Of a stretch of 64,000 bases of DNA, positions 11,004 through 22,139 are shown piece by piece (position 1 is the stretch's first letter; every line of letters begins with the position of its first letter). Source of the stretch: Glandiceps talaboti (lineage: Eukaryota > Hemichordata > Enteropneusta > Spengelidae); contig NC_135564.1 of assembly GCF_964340395.1 (NCBI RefSeq), positions 22,685,287-22,749,286 of the forward strand, read 5' to 3'. A program made the position numbers and the translations under genes. The notes beneath the pieces were generated by a model that was given only the letters and a program-made list of their open reading frames with translations, had not been told where the DNA came from and did not search any database.

Positions 11004-11738
11004 GGCCCAGTTACACAATGCAACTCATGAAGCAATTCGTCGCATGCGACGAGGCTAGCAACTGCGACGGAGCGCATACACGGTGCAACTAGTTGCATGG
11101 TGAGTCGCAAGAGCTAAACTGTTGCACATGCGTAGATATATAAAAGTTACAGGTCATCGAGGTCAAGTCTTCTAGCGGCAGGAATTTGGCAAAAATGCTA
11201 TGAAATTGCTAATAGTTACAAATAAAATGACTGAAAACTTGTTGAGGTATCGATAGTAAAACTCTATTCAATTCGAAGTTCGTTTAGGGCGATGTTGATC
11301 TTTCCGATGTCGCTACTTGCATTCAAGTTGGAAATAAAATGATATTAAGCAGAGATCTAGCATTCATAGACATTGTATACTATTGATAAGTGGTAATCGT
11401 GGTGATAAATCGAAATTATATCAAAAATACTTGCTGAAATAGAATATATTTATACTAAAAACATGGCGGCCATAACATTGAATGTCATTGACACGTAGGT
11501 ATATGTCAAAGGTTATTACTTGCGACGCGACGAGATGGTTACACGGTGCAACTCACGAAGCAACTCGAGAAGCAACTTATTGCGACGAGTCGCATGGAAA
11601 CCGACATGTCGGTTTCCTTGTGACGCACCTTGTGACGTCGCAAGACCCTGCGACGGGGCGAGTACACGATGCAATTTGTCGCATGTGACGAATTGCATGG
11701 TGCGTTGCTTGTCGAGTTGCATCGTGTAACCTAGTCTA
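11004..11738. mobile_element. Non-autonomous TIR element, PIF/Harbinger-like, copy A
   Basis: The left end reads TAA then GGCCCAGTTACACAATGCAA; the right end reads GAGTTGCATCGTGTAAC and is degraded at the last bases. The subterminal regions are full of CGACGAG and GTCGCA words in both orientations. A second copy in the same orientation lies at 33449-34161 and keeps the intact right end GTGTAACTGGGCC followed by TTTA. The GGCCC start and a TAA/TTA flank resemble PIF/Harbinger elements. The interior shows no transposase. Confidence 0.65.
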
Positions 11739-12340
11739 TCAGCTAGCCCTCGGATGTTCTTCCGATAAAATACGACACACAGCCGAACAACGCTATCGAG
11801 GATGGAACATCCGAGGTCTAGCGAATGTCATCGGGGTATAAATAACTGCCAATCAGAGAGAACCGTATTAGCGACAAGCACAAACAGAGGACAATAGCTA
11901 AATTTTCATGCTTATTCATCTTAAGGAGGGGCTTGTAAAAATAACCACCAATGCGTTAACTAAAATGTGTGAATGACAACGTCTACACACTCATCAAACT
12001 CAATTACCATAAACTGATACGACATAGTAATGACATAAATGTGTTTGTCAACACCTGCATGCAGAGATTGAATATATTAAAGTATATATATGCATACATG
12101 GCCCTACCCACCGCTTATCGTAATCTCAATGGAATGTCCGGTCTGAAAATGACATTCGCTAGACTGTTCGGGCAAGCCCTCACATGCGAACTCCGTTGGC
12201 TTATAGTTATAGCATTGAATTTTGAAAGAAAGCCCGAAAGTCTAGCAGCAAGACTACGTGTAACCAGGCCTTTACATGTAATACAGGTCGACATCAACAT
12301 GTGCGTTAGAAGGAGTATGTTAGACTGTGGTTAGTACAGT
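11739..12340. other. Unassigned spacer with a short inverted repeat
   Basis: CCTCGGATGTTC at about 11757 and GAACATCCGAGG at about 11805 form an inverted pair next to GCTAG on each side, perhaps a small foldback relic. A 121-codon frame at 11969-12334 resembles no family I know and overlaps an antisense frame, so I do not call it. Confidence 0.4.
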
Positions 12341-13070
12341 GCCTTGACCTCGTTTCCTACCCCAATACGAATTAGCACTTGCGATTTTATGTGGATTTCA
12401 CCTGTTTCTTTTTCAATCGTGCACAATGAACGAAAAAACACAACACTCTAAAAATATACACACTATACTTGGCCATAATAATAACCTTTACCGATGCAAC
12501 GAAATTTTTGAAGGCCTGTAAGCATGTAAATGTAACTGGGTTCCCTGACCAATTTAGGAGTTCCCCGGTTGTGTCTCATGATCAAAGTGAAATCGAAAAT
12601 TGTGTTTGAACTGATATAAAGAAGGCAAGTCAGCTTCATGATAATATTTTGGGGTGTTTTTTTTTGGAACATAATGCGTAGTCCGATTGTTTGTCTTTCT
12701 TTCAAACAGACTGCGGAGAGTTGATTGCTTTTGTTTTGATACATAACATGTATCATTGTCGAAATCAACATAAAAAGAGGCAACGCTGTACTGATGTTGC
12801 AATTCAGTGTTGCCATTGTTGTGTCTACCTGGAAAATTACTGCATCATGGCAAACACAGGTTCATATAGACACAACACAGTACAGTCAATACGTCAAAAC
12901 AAAAAAATAAATAAATAAAACAAAAATAAAACATGCCTAGCCACAGTTCTCTTCAGCATGTTCAAATTTTATTTTACAACTAATACAAGACAAATATAGT
13001 CGTAGATGATACACCATGCTACATGTACAGTAAGCCTTCAGTACGCACGGACGGGTAGTTTTTTGAAAGA
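12341..13070. repeat. R700 dispersed repeat, inverted copy with the empty target site
   Basis: The reverse complement of this segment is a nearly full-length R700 unit: AACTACCC, GAACATGCTGAAGAGAACT, AATTTTCCAGGTAGACACAA, CAACATCAGTACAGCGTTGC, CTTTTTATGTTGATTTCGAC, GGGGAACTCC, GGAAACGAGGTCAAG. At 12779-12784 it carries GTTGCC (minus strand) where the left-edge copy contains the transposon between two GTTGCG copies. Confidence 0.8.
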
Positions 13071-14625
13071 CAATGAAACTGCTTCATGTCACTGTGTGGA
13101 TGGTAATGAACCCAATCAAGAGAAAGTGAAATAAAGTGAGTACATATTTTTCAAGGTGGCTGGTTATCAGACAAAACTAAAAAGCCCAAAGTGTAAAATT
13201 ATCTGGAAAATATTACATGGCAAAACAAGACTAGCAATGTAGCGAAAGTGTTCGTTTTAGGTGAATTTAACCCTTGACCTAGTTTCATACGGACGTCGAA
13301 GGAAACGAGGTCAGTGTGATAGCTCATGCATGATCAACAACGTTTACATGCGAGTACAAGTAAATGTTGCCTAAACTTCAGTGGAAGAGAAATTCTGTTG
13401 ATCATGCATGAGATGACCGACTGACCATTATGAGAATAGGGAGACTTATCTCCAAAATCGGACACCAATTCAAGAGATTCCCTAGTCTTCAAAACAACAT
13501 ATATAGCCCCAACATCAAAACGTCTAAACTAAAAGACGCATTGACAAAACATTAATTTAAGAATTGTTAGAAAATAAACCTTAAACCAACTCTACCCGAC
13601 CAATCCAATCATAGCACAGAAAAGAACGAAACAAAAATCTTAAAGACATAATTGTCACAACTAAACTGAAGTCCTCTGCCTCTAAAAGCAAGGTTGAAAA
13701 TAGCCTGGCTGACCAGAATGTGGTTTCTATTACCACACATTGTATAAATCGTAACGATCGATACTGTATAGGAACTAGACTAGTTTGGTGTCTTGATATC
13801 CAACCTTTTGGTTTGTTTGAACCTGTGACCTTTGTAAATCACCAAATCAAGGCATACCCCTTTCCGTTTCTGAGCTGACCAACGAAAATTTTAATGTTGG
13901 GTGCATTTCATTTACGTTTTCACTCAAATATTGAGTTCGGTTTGTGTGCCACGGAATAGCATGAATATGACATCTCTGAAACGTGTCCAAAGTTATATTT
14001 TATCCATGTATGTTTCAATAATGCGACACTCAACTTTGTGGAATGCGATGTAGCTATCTCTGGAGAATTAGCTGGTGAGCCCATACTACAACCACATGTT
14101 TGTTTGTAGACATCTACAAACAGAGGCTAGTAGAGGAAAACCACCGTTTGTATTTTCTCTTGGATTTATTTATAATTTACCAAGGTGTTTAAGGCGTGTT
14201 TCATGTTTTTGTGTTGACAATTTTCTTCTATCCATATCGGGAGATTATTCTCAAGACTTTATTTGTTGAAACTATAGTTTAGTGGTTTGGTAGTTGTCTT
14301 TTTGGAGGATGTGGTGGCCCTGAAAAGGGCCGTTAGTAATAAAGGGAAGGGGATTCCTAACACTATCAATATTAAATAAGTGTATTACATTGCGTTTACC
14401 ATATAATCAACTGTGGGTTGGTAGATCAAGTTTGTTAATAAGTGGAAGCATTTTCCAAGGTTGGTTCAAACTTGATTATTTTGTTTGGTAATAATAAATT
14501 GGTTTAAAGGTCAGTTAGCCAAGTGATTAGGCAACTCCTCATGGATTTTTTTTTACCAGCTAGAAGCATGGATTGTTAACTGCTACTTATTGCTACTTAC
14601 ACAGAGCAAGTTAGTTGTGAACCAG
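13071..14625. other. Unassigned sequence with one hairpin
   Basis: I see no gene, RNA or element ends. TCATGCATGATCAACA (13324-13339) and its perfect complement TGTTGATCATGCATGA (13396-13411) make a 16-bp stem with a 56-nt loop. Confidence 0.4.
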
Positions 14626-15372
14626 TGACATGTTGGTATACACAGGGAACCTTGCACATTCTAGGATATGACCACATCCTAGTATGTATACACAGGGCCG
14701 GGAACCTTGCACATCCTATGATGAGTGCTAAGAAGAAGAGCACAGCTATGTACCCGCTGTGTGCTGCACAGCCCCATTACATGGTATATTTTTCCACAGC
14801 CCTGGTACATGGTTGTGAAAAATAAGCCTGTTGAATGGATGTGGAATACTGCCTCTGTGTCATGACTGTTTTGCACATCCCAGTACCATAGCTGTATACT
14901 GCATACCTAGCACACAGTTGTGCACATACATGTAACAGCTATGGTGGAATAATACCCTGTAGCAACCCCTTTGTTCATATCCGACTAGCATTGCTCACAT
15001 AGCTGATACATGGCTGTGGGAAATACCTATGTTACAGCTATGCTAAAATAGCTGGTATATGGCTGTGGGAAATACCTGTGTTACAGCTATGCTAACATAG
15101 CGGGCACATGGCTGTGGGAAAAAGCTCTTGTACGTGGATGTTGTAAAAACCTATGCTGCAATGTTATTTTTCACATCCAAGTTACATTGGTGTTGGCATA
15201 CCACTTACACAGCTGTTACAGGGATATTGTACACATAGCTGGTACAGTACTAGTCCCCGTGGCTCCACTGAGCTGGTACAGCTATGTGCACAACCCTGTC
15301 CTAGGCATGTGAATGTTACAGGGGTGTGCAAGGTTCCGTGTGTAGTTATGAACCGCACATTACAAAATTGGT
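14626..15372. repeat. Degenerate tandem repeat (ACAGCTATG / CATGGCTGTGG)
   Basis: Poorly conserved units with recurring words such as TACATGGCTGTGGGAAATAC, GTTACAGCTATGCTA and ACCTTGCACATCCTA. Spacing is about 60 bp in the best part (15000-15130). Open frames of 65-73 codons here are not convincing as genes. Confidence 0.6.
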
Positions 15373-15377
15373 AACCG

Positions 15378-15537
15378 AGAAAAAAATTGCATTGCTTCTG
15401 CATATGGAAAAAATAATTTGATGCAGGACTGACAACAGAAAAAAAAAATTTGCTGTCACAGTGATGGGGAAAAAATTGCTGCCATACCTATTTCCTCCTC
15501 CCCCCCCCCCGAAATCAAATGGTTCTCCCCTTACGGG
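15378..15537. repeat. Inverted copy of the segment that follows the SAM ORF at 1430-1600
   Basis: The reverse complement reads CCGTAAGGGGAGAACC, TTTGATTTC, a G run, AGGAGGAAATAGGTATGG, then CAATTTTTT tracts and TGTCAGTCCTGCATCAA. This matches the end of the SAM ORF and its downstream region in order. The SAM domain itself is not present here; the match begins only at the last codons. Confidence 0.75.
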
Positions 15538-15607
15538 TCACTGTTTCAGATAAGAGAGTTGAGGAATGGCGTAATGTCCTATATCATGGCGAGCTCTCTC
15601 CTAACTT

Positions 15608-15893
15608 CTCTCTTATCTTCAACAGTGAGCCGTAACGGTATTTTTGACTATCGTAAATACCTATGATATATATAATGTCATTATTTTGTGTTATTGTCAT
15701 CCTAGACTAGAATATCACCATCCTGGAATGGAATATGAGTTCACAAGTGACTCTCTTATCTTCAACAGTGAGCCGTAACGGTATTTTTGACTATCGTAAA
15801 TACCTATAATAACGTCATTATTTTGTATTATGGTCATCTAGACTAGAATATCACCATCCTGGAATGGAATATGAGTTCACAAGTGACTGTGCA
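15608..15893. repeat. 143-bp tandem duplication
   Basis: Two adjacent copies start CTCTCTTATCTTCAACAG at 15608 and 15751 and end GAGTTCACAAGTGACT. They differ by a TATATA indel and a few substitutions. Just upstream, TCACTGTTTCAGATAAGAGAG (about 15539-15558) is a near inverted match of the unit start, so the first copy can form a hairpin. Confidence 0.85.
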
Positions 15894-17733
15894 TCAGTGG
15901 TCCGTATCGCGTACCGGACGTCAAACTTTCAAATAGTGTAACAATTTCTAGATGTTAGATGTGCTGACCTTTATTATAATGATGCCATTTATTTAACTTT
16001 TTAGGAACATATTTCAACCCTATGTAAGTTATAAAGAGTAGTTGCTGATACTTGATGGTGCTGTCTTGTAAAGCTTGGAGGTTATTATCTGAAAGTGTCT
16101 GAAAATAGTCTCAAAATTGACTTTTCAGAGTAAAAATCCTCCAGGGCTTCTAGAGGGGAGACCCCCTACACGAGGTGGACACATCCCAGTCTCAAGCTCT
16201 TCCCCCTACCTCTTATTGTCAAGATGCTATCAAACTATATTTAAAAAATATTTCAACCATATGTAGTTGCTTTTTACATTTTGGTGCTGTCTTGTAAAGC
16301 TTGGAAATTATTTGCAAGATGGTCAAACAGTCCGCACTGTGTCACGATCAAAAAATACCTGTCATGTGAATATCATATATGGGGGGGGGGGGGGTAGAAC
16401 TAAGGCTCTTTGATGATGAAGTGAGTACATAAGTAGCCTGATGTAATGTTCAAACATAGGGATACAGTCAGTATGGCAGCCTTTACTTCTTAGGACAGCA
16501 GATGGGTTTATTAACAAGTACGTTAGTGTCCGGGCTAGTGTATGCTTCTCAGTGCAGAACTGGTAACATCTCAGTAGAACCAATACACATTCAGAACAGA
16601 TTGAATTCTTGAGAAGTTGAATATATTTATTGCGAGTTTCACCGAGTGCTACGCAGGTAGTAAGGAAATGCATTCTGTCTTCTGGGGTTAGTGTAACTAT
16701 TGTGCAGGCAGGTTGCGTGCTGCTGCGATCACTGTGGGCCTGGGAGTGTAACTATTGTGCGGGTTGTGGCCACTGTGGGGAAGTGAGTGAAGCTATTGTG
16801 CAGGCTGCGGGTCACTGCAGGTCGCTATTATTTTTCCATCAGGGATTTAATTTATTCACATTTTAAAACCAAAGAAACTTGTTTGCTGACCACTGGGGGT
16901 AACTTATTGTGCAGGTCACATGCTACATGCACTGTACTAGTTCGACAGAACCTATGGGTTGGGCTAATTTTGCACACAATTTGTGTATTTACCCCCTCCC
17001 CCTAAAAGTGATGGCTGATGTTTTAAAAAAAATGATTAGTTAGCATATAGCAGTGACTTCAGAAAATATCCCAATTCCACAATTAGTATTACATGTACTT
17101 TCAGTGATAACTTAAGACTAACTATTTACTATAACAGAGATGAATGTGGACCAACTTATCTTAAAACAACTCTTAACAGGAAGTGGTGTCCTGTTGTTTT
17201 GAAAACATCAAGTCAAGTTTATGGCTGAAATATATCTTATACAATCAAATAACTCTGACTAGTTACACAATTCCCCACACTAGCCTAAGAATGACAAAGA
17301 CACTACATCAGTAGTTAGGCCCTAGTTACATCACTGAGGAACAGAAAGGAATGGTGAAACAGCCACAATCTTGAAATTGAATAATCAGTACATCCAGTAA
17401 TTTTGTCTCTATTATTGCCACAACACAGCTCCCTGTACTGTATTCTATTCATGTCATTAGTAAAATAAATCATCATCACAGTGAGGATCGATGATCACCA
17501 TAGCATTGACTGAATACTTAATGTGCTCATACAGATTATTACTACATGTATATGTATTCTTTTGTCACCATTTCTTTGTAAACTTATATTTGTTTTGGTT
17601 GATTTTATAAAAATGATTGTCATTTTGAAAGACTCGCAAATCAACCCGCAGATCGACCCACAGTTCAGCCTGTCGACCAACAAAATAACAATACTGTTCT
17701 GGGGCAAGGTTACATAAGTTACAAATTGGTTAA
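15894..17733. other. Unassigned sequence with small duplications
   Basis: GGTGCTGTCTTGTAAAGCTT recurs within a roughly 75-bp diverged direct repeat (16001-16090 and 16243-16318). AACTATTGTGCAGG-like words recur loosely at 16690-16920. A G run occurs at 16381-16393. Frames of up to 107 codons show no family features. Confidence 0.4.
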
Positions 17734-18300
17734 TGGAGCCTTCAGTATTTACAATTCTCCATTTGAAAAAAAGTGGCCCTCCCCTTTGTCCCATTTTATA
17801 AAACATGACCCTCCCCATGACAATTGCATATACTGAATGTTAATTAATCTTCCCATTTAATATAATTTATTATGTATACATACAAATTAATTATTTTGAC
17901 TCTGTATTAGAAAGCAATATTTCTACATATAAAATGAAAAACAGTAAAAGACTGGCTAGTTACCTTTCTCTTATAATCATACACAATCTAGTTAGTATCT
18001 AAAACGTTCTTTCCATGTTGTGCATACTCTGCCTGATCTGGTCACTTGCAAAAGTTCCCTGATATCATTGTCATCATCATCACGTTCACATTCAGTATTG
18101 CCATTATCAGTGTCACTCATATACTTTTACATCTCAAAACACACAAAAACAAACTGACAATAATTGAATCTTCAATTTGGTCACAAAACTACGGATTGTA
18201 AAATGTGATCCTCCCCAAAACATTGTAATACAAAATATGACCCTCCCCCAAGAACAGGTTTGTAAAATGTGACCCCCCCTTGTAAATTTTGAAGGCTCCC
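17734..18300. mobile_element. MITE with TAA target duplication
   Basis: The left end reads TAA then TGGAGCCTTCAGTATTTACA. The right end, reverse complemented, reads GGGAGCCTTCAAAATTTACA and is followed by TAA (18301-18303). Length is 567 bp. The ends continue into opposed CCCTCCCC-rich subterminal repeats (TGACCCTCCCC). The 3-bp TAA duplication suggests a PIF/Harbinger-type MITE, by inference. Confidence 0.6.
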
Positions 18301-18303
18301 TAA

Positions 18304-19116
18304 AGACAGCCCCATTACATGAAATGTATAGGTCCCGATCAGAATACGGAGTCTGATTCCAATGCGTCGGATGTCACACGACTACAAGAAGAGGTATGTG
18401 CAATAACTGTATGTGGTTGCTCTAAGGATGAATCAGTGCTGTCAGGGTATCGAAGTGAAGGATATTAAACTTAGCTCTTGCAGACAGATCATTCTTCCAG
18501 TATTGAAGAACAGCTTGTTATAAGCATAACTTTCCATTTTTGTTTAGGCATTAAGCTGTCAATGATATCATGAATGGATTGCAATGAATAAATTGCTAAT
18601 AGCTAGCTTCTTGACTTCAGTGACCCAGCTTGACTTACTTGGAGCTTTTAGTGGCTAATTAACGAATAATAATATTGTATTCTGTGCCTGTTATGGCAAA
18701 TGTTAATGAAAGCCAAAAGAATAAATTATCGCATAGCGATAATCATCTTGCTTTTAGGACAGACTTGTATACTTCTGACTCCCTGCGAATCAGCTTGCCT
18801 CCCCTGTTTCGAACACCAATCTAGCAACCTGATTCGCTCGCGCTCCTTGAAATGGAGTTGGAGCGGAGAGAGCTAGAGGTACGAGGTCTTGGCGACGACA
18901 GTAGGGAGCCCTCCACGACACTCTCAGGAGAGGGAAAGCAGACGTGAAAAACTATTCATTCAGTTGTGTCGCTGAGGGCGGCCATCATGTCATGCGAACA
19001 GGTCACAGGTCACACAACAGGCATGCACGCTTGTGATTTACGTTGATATTCAAGTTCGTCGCACAATAGAAGCATATTAACAAATGTGTTGCTTGCTGAA
19101 ATAAACGACAAAGAAG
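18304..19116 (+). promoter_or_regulatory. Probable TMEM161 promoter and 5' UTR
   Basis: The sequence before the TMEM161 start codon includes a locally GC-richer stretch (about 18780-18990). At about 18975-18990 it reads GGGCGGCCATCATG; the minus strand resembles the YY1 motif (ATGGCSGC) found near many start sites. An upstream ORF (ATG 18987, TGA 19044-19046, 19 codons) would precede the main start if transcription begins upstream of it. No TATA box is evident. The transcription start cannot be fixed from sequence. Confidence 0.35.
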
Positions 19117-19119
19117 ATG
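19117..19119 (+). CDS. TMEM161: TMEM161 exon 1, coding part is the ATG alone
   Basis: AAGAAG-ATG is followed at once by a strong donor, GTAAGC (19120-19125). The next recognised exon begins in phase 0 with GCA TTG TTT GGT, giving M-A-L-F-G, which matches the MAVLG/MGVIG start of the human TMEM161 proteins. A at -3 and G at +4 after splicing make a good initiation context. No other upstream candidate supplies a methionine in phase 0. The exon's 5' end is unknown. The evidence is phase and position, not length. Confidence 0.65.
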
Positions 19120-19182
19120 GTAAGCTATAGATTTACAATTTTACACCGTACCAATGGGTTAGCTATTTAGACACACTCATTG

Positions 19183-19877
19183 TAGTCCTGCGTGCATACG
19201 GAGCCCAGGCACTCGACTTGAGCTAGCTATGAATAAATATATATTGAATAAAATGATACTAAGTTTACAAACTAAATATCTAACATGGCGTACATACACA
19301 TGAAACATTAGACATTTAGTTTGTAAACTTACAATGTAGTATCATTTTATTCAATATCCATTTATTCATAGATCTCAAGTCGAGTGCCTGTGATATGAAG
19401 TAAGTCGTCCCTTGCGAAGAGACAGCCATAAAACCCAGGCTTACCAGAAATGCTGGTAACTAAAGAATTGACGTACCCAGTGGTCAAATATTAGCAATAA
19501 ATCGACTATTTAGTCATTTTGCCTCGCAATGGCTACAAAAGTCCTAGGTTGGAGGACCAAAAATCCCAAAATCACAAGTTCAACTGTAATTTTAGGTGTC
19601 CTCCTTATGTATGATGCCTTATTGGACGTCATGATCAAATATGGCGGCGTTTGTAAAGTGGGTTGTTTGAAATTACAGCACTTTTTGTGATCTTACCAGT
19701 GACTACTGCTGTCAAAGAGATGTAAAATTAGTACATATTCCATTGATTGCTAATATTTGATACTGCTGGGTATGAAATTCTTCTGTTATTTGCTTTCACA
19801 CTCGCTATAGGCAGGGTGCATTGCTTTTCACAGGATGGTGTTGAGCGAAACGCTTGCACTGTCTGCAAGCAGGACTA
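19183..19877. mobile_element. Copy 2 of the TAGTCCTGC element, with a nested palindrome
   Basis: The ends are TAGTCCTGCGTGCATACGG and TCTGCAAGCAGGACTA. The interior matches 10227-10843 in order, with many substitutions. The flanks (CTCATTG and TCATTATTG) look like a decayed target duplication. A 183-bp palindrome at 19207-19389 has no counterpart in copy 1. Confidence 0.7.
19207..19389. mobile_element. Foldback palindrome nested in the copy 2 element
   Basis: Arms AGGCACTCGACTTGAG and CTCAAGTCGAGTGCCT enclose further inverted matches (TATGAATAAATATATATTGA, AATGATACTAAGTTTACAAA and their complements) for about 80 nt each side of a short centre. Copy 1 has GGGACTCGATTCTG at this position, so the outer few bases may belong to the host element. 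Confidence 0.6.
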
Positions 19878-19947
19878 TCATTATTGTAGTTGTACTGGGG
19901 TCAGTCCCCTGAGGTCAGTCTCAGCTGTGTGACTCAACTTATTACTT

Positions 19948-21597
19948 AGCCAGTTGCAAACTTGGCCAGTACATGTAGGAGAGCTAGGCCAGTTACAAAC
20001 TTGGCCAGTACATGTAGGAGAGCTAGGCCAGTTACAAACTTGGCCAGTACATGTAGGAGAGCTAGGCCAGTTACAAACTTGGCCAGTACATGTAGGAGAG
20101 CTAGGCTAGTTACAAACTTGGCCAGTACATGTAGGAGAGCTAGGCCAGTTGCAAACTTGGCCAGTACATGTAGGAGAGCTAGGCCAGTTACAAACTTGGC
20201 CAGTACATGTACACAATGTAGGAGAGCTAGGCCAGTTACAAACTTGGTCAGTACATGTACACAATGTAGGAGAGCTAGGCCAGTTACAAACTTGGCCAGT
20301 ACATGTAGGAGAGCTAGGCTAGTTACAAACTTGGCCAGTACATGTAGGAGAGCTAGGCCAGTTACAAACTTGGTCAGTACATGTAGGAGAGCTAGGCCAG
20401 TTACAAACTTGGTCAGTACATGTACACAATGTAGGAGAGCTAGGCCAGTTACAAACTTGGCCAGTACATGTACACAATGTAGGAGAGCTAGGCCAGTTAC
20501 AAACTTGGTCAGTACATGTAGGAGAGCTAGGCCAGTTGCAAACTTGGCCAGTACATGTAGGAGAGCTAGGCCAGTTACAAACTTGGTCAGTACATGTAGG
20601 AGAGCTAGGCCAGTTGCAAACTTGGCCAGTACATGTAGGAGAGCTAGGCCAGTTGCAAACTTGGCCAGTACATGTAGGAGAGCTAGGCCAGTTGCAAACT
20701 TGGCCAGTACATGTAGGAGAGCTAGGCCAGTTGCAAACTTGGCCAGTACATGTAGGAGAGCTAGGCCAGTTACAAACTTGGTCAGTACATGTAGGAGAGC
20801 TAGTTGCAAACTTGGCCAGTACATGTAGGAGAGCTAGGCCAGTTACAATCTTGGACAGTACATGTAGTAGAGCTAGGCCAGTTACAAACTTGGCCAGTAC
20901 ATGTAGGAGAGCTAGGCCAGTTGCAAACTTGGCCAGTACATGTAGGAGAGCTAGTTGCAAACTTGGTCAGTACATGTAGGAGAGCTAGGCTAGTTGCAAA
21001 CTTGGCCAGTACATGTAGGAGAGCTAGGCCAGTTGCAAACTTGGCCAGTACATGTAGGAGAGCTAGGCTAGTTGCAAACTTGGTCAGTACATGTAGGAGA
21101 GCTAGGCTAGTTGCAAACTTGGCCAGTACATGTAGGAGAGCTAGGCCAGTTGCAAACTTGGTCAGTACATGTAGGAGAGCTAGGCCAGTTACAAACTTGG
21201 CCAGTACATGTAGGAGAGCTAGGCCAGTTACAAACTTGGTCAGTACATGTAGGAGAGCTAGGCCAGTTGCAAACTTGGTCAGTACATGTAGGAGAGCTAG
21301 GCCAGTTACAAACTTGGCCAGTACATGTAGGAGAGCTAGGCCAGTTACAAACTTGGTCAGTACATGTAGGAGAGCTAGGCCAGTTACAAACTTGGTCAGT
21401 ACATGTAGGAGAGCTAGGCCAGTTACAAACTTGGCCAGTACATGTACACAATGTAGGAGAGCTAGGCCAGTTACAAACTTGGTCAGTACATGTAGGAGAG
21501 CTAGGCCAGTTACAAACTTGGCCAGTACATGTACACAATGTAGGAGAGCTAGGCCAGTTACAAACTTGGTCAGTACATGTAGGAGAGCTAGTTGCAA
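19948..21597. repeat. 39-bp minisatellite, about 41 units, in TMEM161 intron 1
   Basis: The unit contains CCAGTTACAAACTTGG, CCAGTACATGTAGG and AGAGCTAGG. Main variants are TTACAAA/TTGCAAA, TTGGCC/TTGGTC, a short form lacking GGCCA, and a 48-bp form with an extra TACACAATG (for example 20212 and 21445). The period is divisible by three, so frames of 140-290 codons are open on both strands. They are by-products. A two-unit relic lies at 22193-22252. Confidence 0.95.
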
Positions 21598-22106
21598 ACT
21601 TCTATATCTCCACATAGTTGTAGTAATCGATAAACAAAGTATTTGCCAACCGAATGAATGACATCTTTAGATCCAGCAATTGCTGACATACCATAACATG
21701 CAGACACCTGGTCGTGTGCTATGTCGGCTGAATTCATTTTGGCCAGAAACGAATTTTCACAAATTGTTGATAAATTCTGGATACATGTATTCGCATCTTG
21801 TACTAGGCATATCCTATTTGTAGTTTCCAACCAATTGAAGGAAAAGTCGACAGAAAAAACCACTAGATTACCTCCAGCTATGGTGATACCACAGACGACG
21901 AGGCATGCCACCAGCCTGTACAGTAGCTCATTACCATATGTCCACGTTGAGTATGGGTTGTACGATTTAACGTCAATGTTCTTCCAGTGTTTTGGGGCCA
22001 CAAAACAGCCAATTTGGCATCTCCAAACTTCGAGGCCCACCCCCATTTCCTCTATATCGGTATCGTGTAAACCTGCACAAGTCTGGTCAACTTTGACATA
22101 AGAATA
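21588..22106 (-). CDS. Unrecognised antisense open frame with one membrane segment, possible exon or retrocopy
   Basis: The open frame has 173 codons counted from the upstream stop; the first ATG is at 22046. It encodes an amphipathic, Cys-containing N-terminal part (DQTCAGLHDTDIEE, WRCQIGC), a clear membrane helix (RLVACLVVCGITIAGG plus NLVVFSV), then a polar, Cys-rich segment (ICLVQDANTC, STICENS, VSACYGM). The composition looks more protein-like than neighbouring frames. The stop codon is supplied by the first unit of the 39-bp satellite, so the frame may continue by splicing before it or may be truncated. The frame lies antisense in TMEM161 intron 1, between the array and a satellite relic. 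I do not recognise the family; it may be a pseudogene. Confidence 0.35.
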   Translation of the reverse strand, partial: YSYVKVDQTCAGLHDTDIEEMGVGLEVWRCQIGCFVAPKHWKNIDVKSYNPYSTWTYGNELLYRLVACLVVCGITIAGGNLVVFSVDFSFNWLETTNRICLVQDANTCIQNLSTICENSFLAKMNSADIAHDQVSACYGMSAIAGSKDVIHSVGKYFVYRLLQLCGDIEVCN

Positions 22107-22139
22107 TCAAAACTTTTCGGAGAGCTCAGTCGACGTTCA

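Noticed and set aside
11969-12334. 121-codon frame
   Set aside because: No family resemblance, has an antisense open frame, and lies between repeats.
19946-21661. Long open frames of 140-292 codons on both strands (ASTCRRARPVTNL and LALLHVLAKFVTG repeats)
   Set aside because: The 39-bp satellite period is a multiple of three, so all frames without a stop in the unit stay open. They are in an intron of TMEM161 and lack non-repeat sequence.
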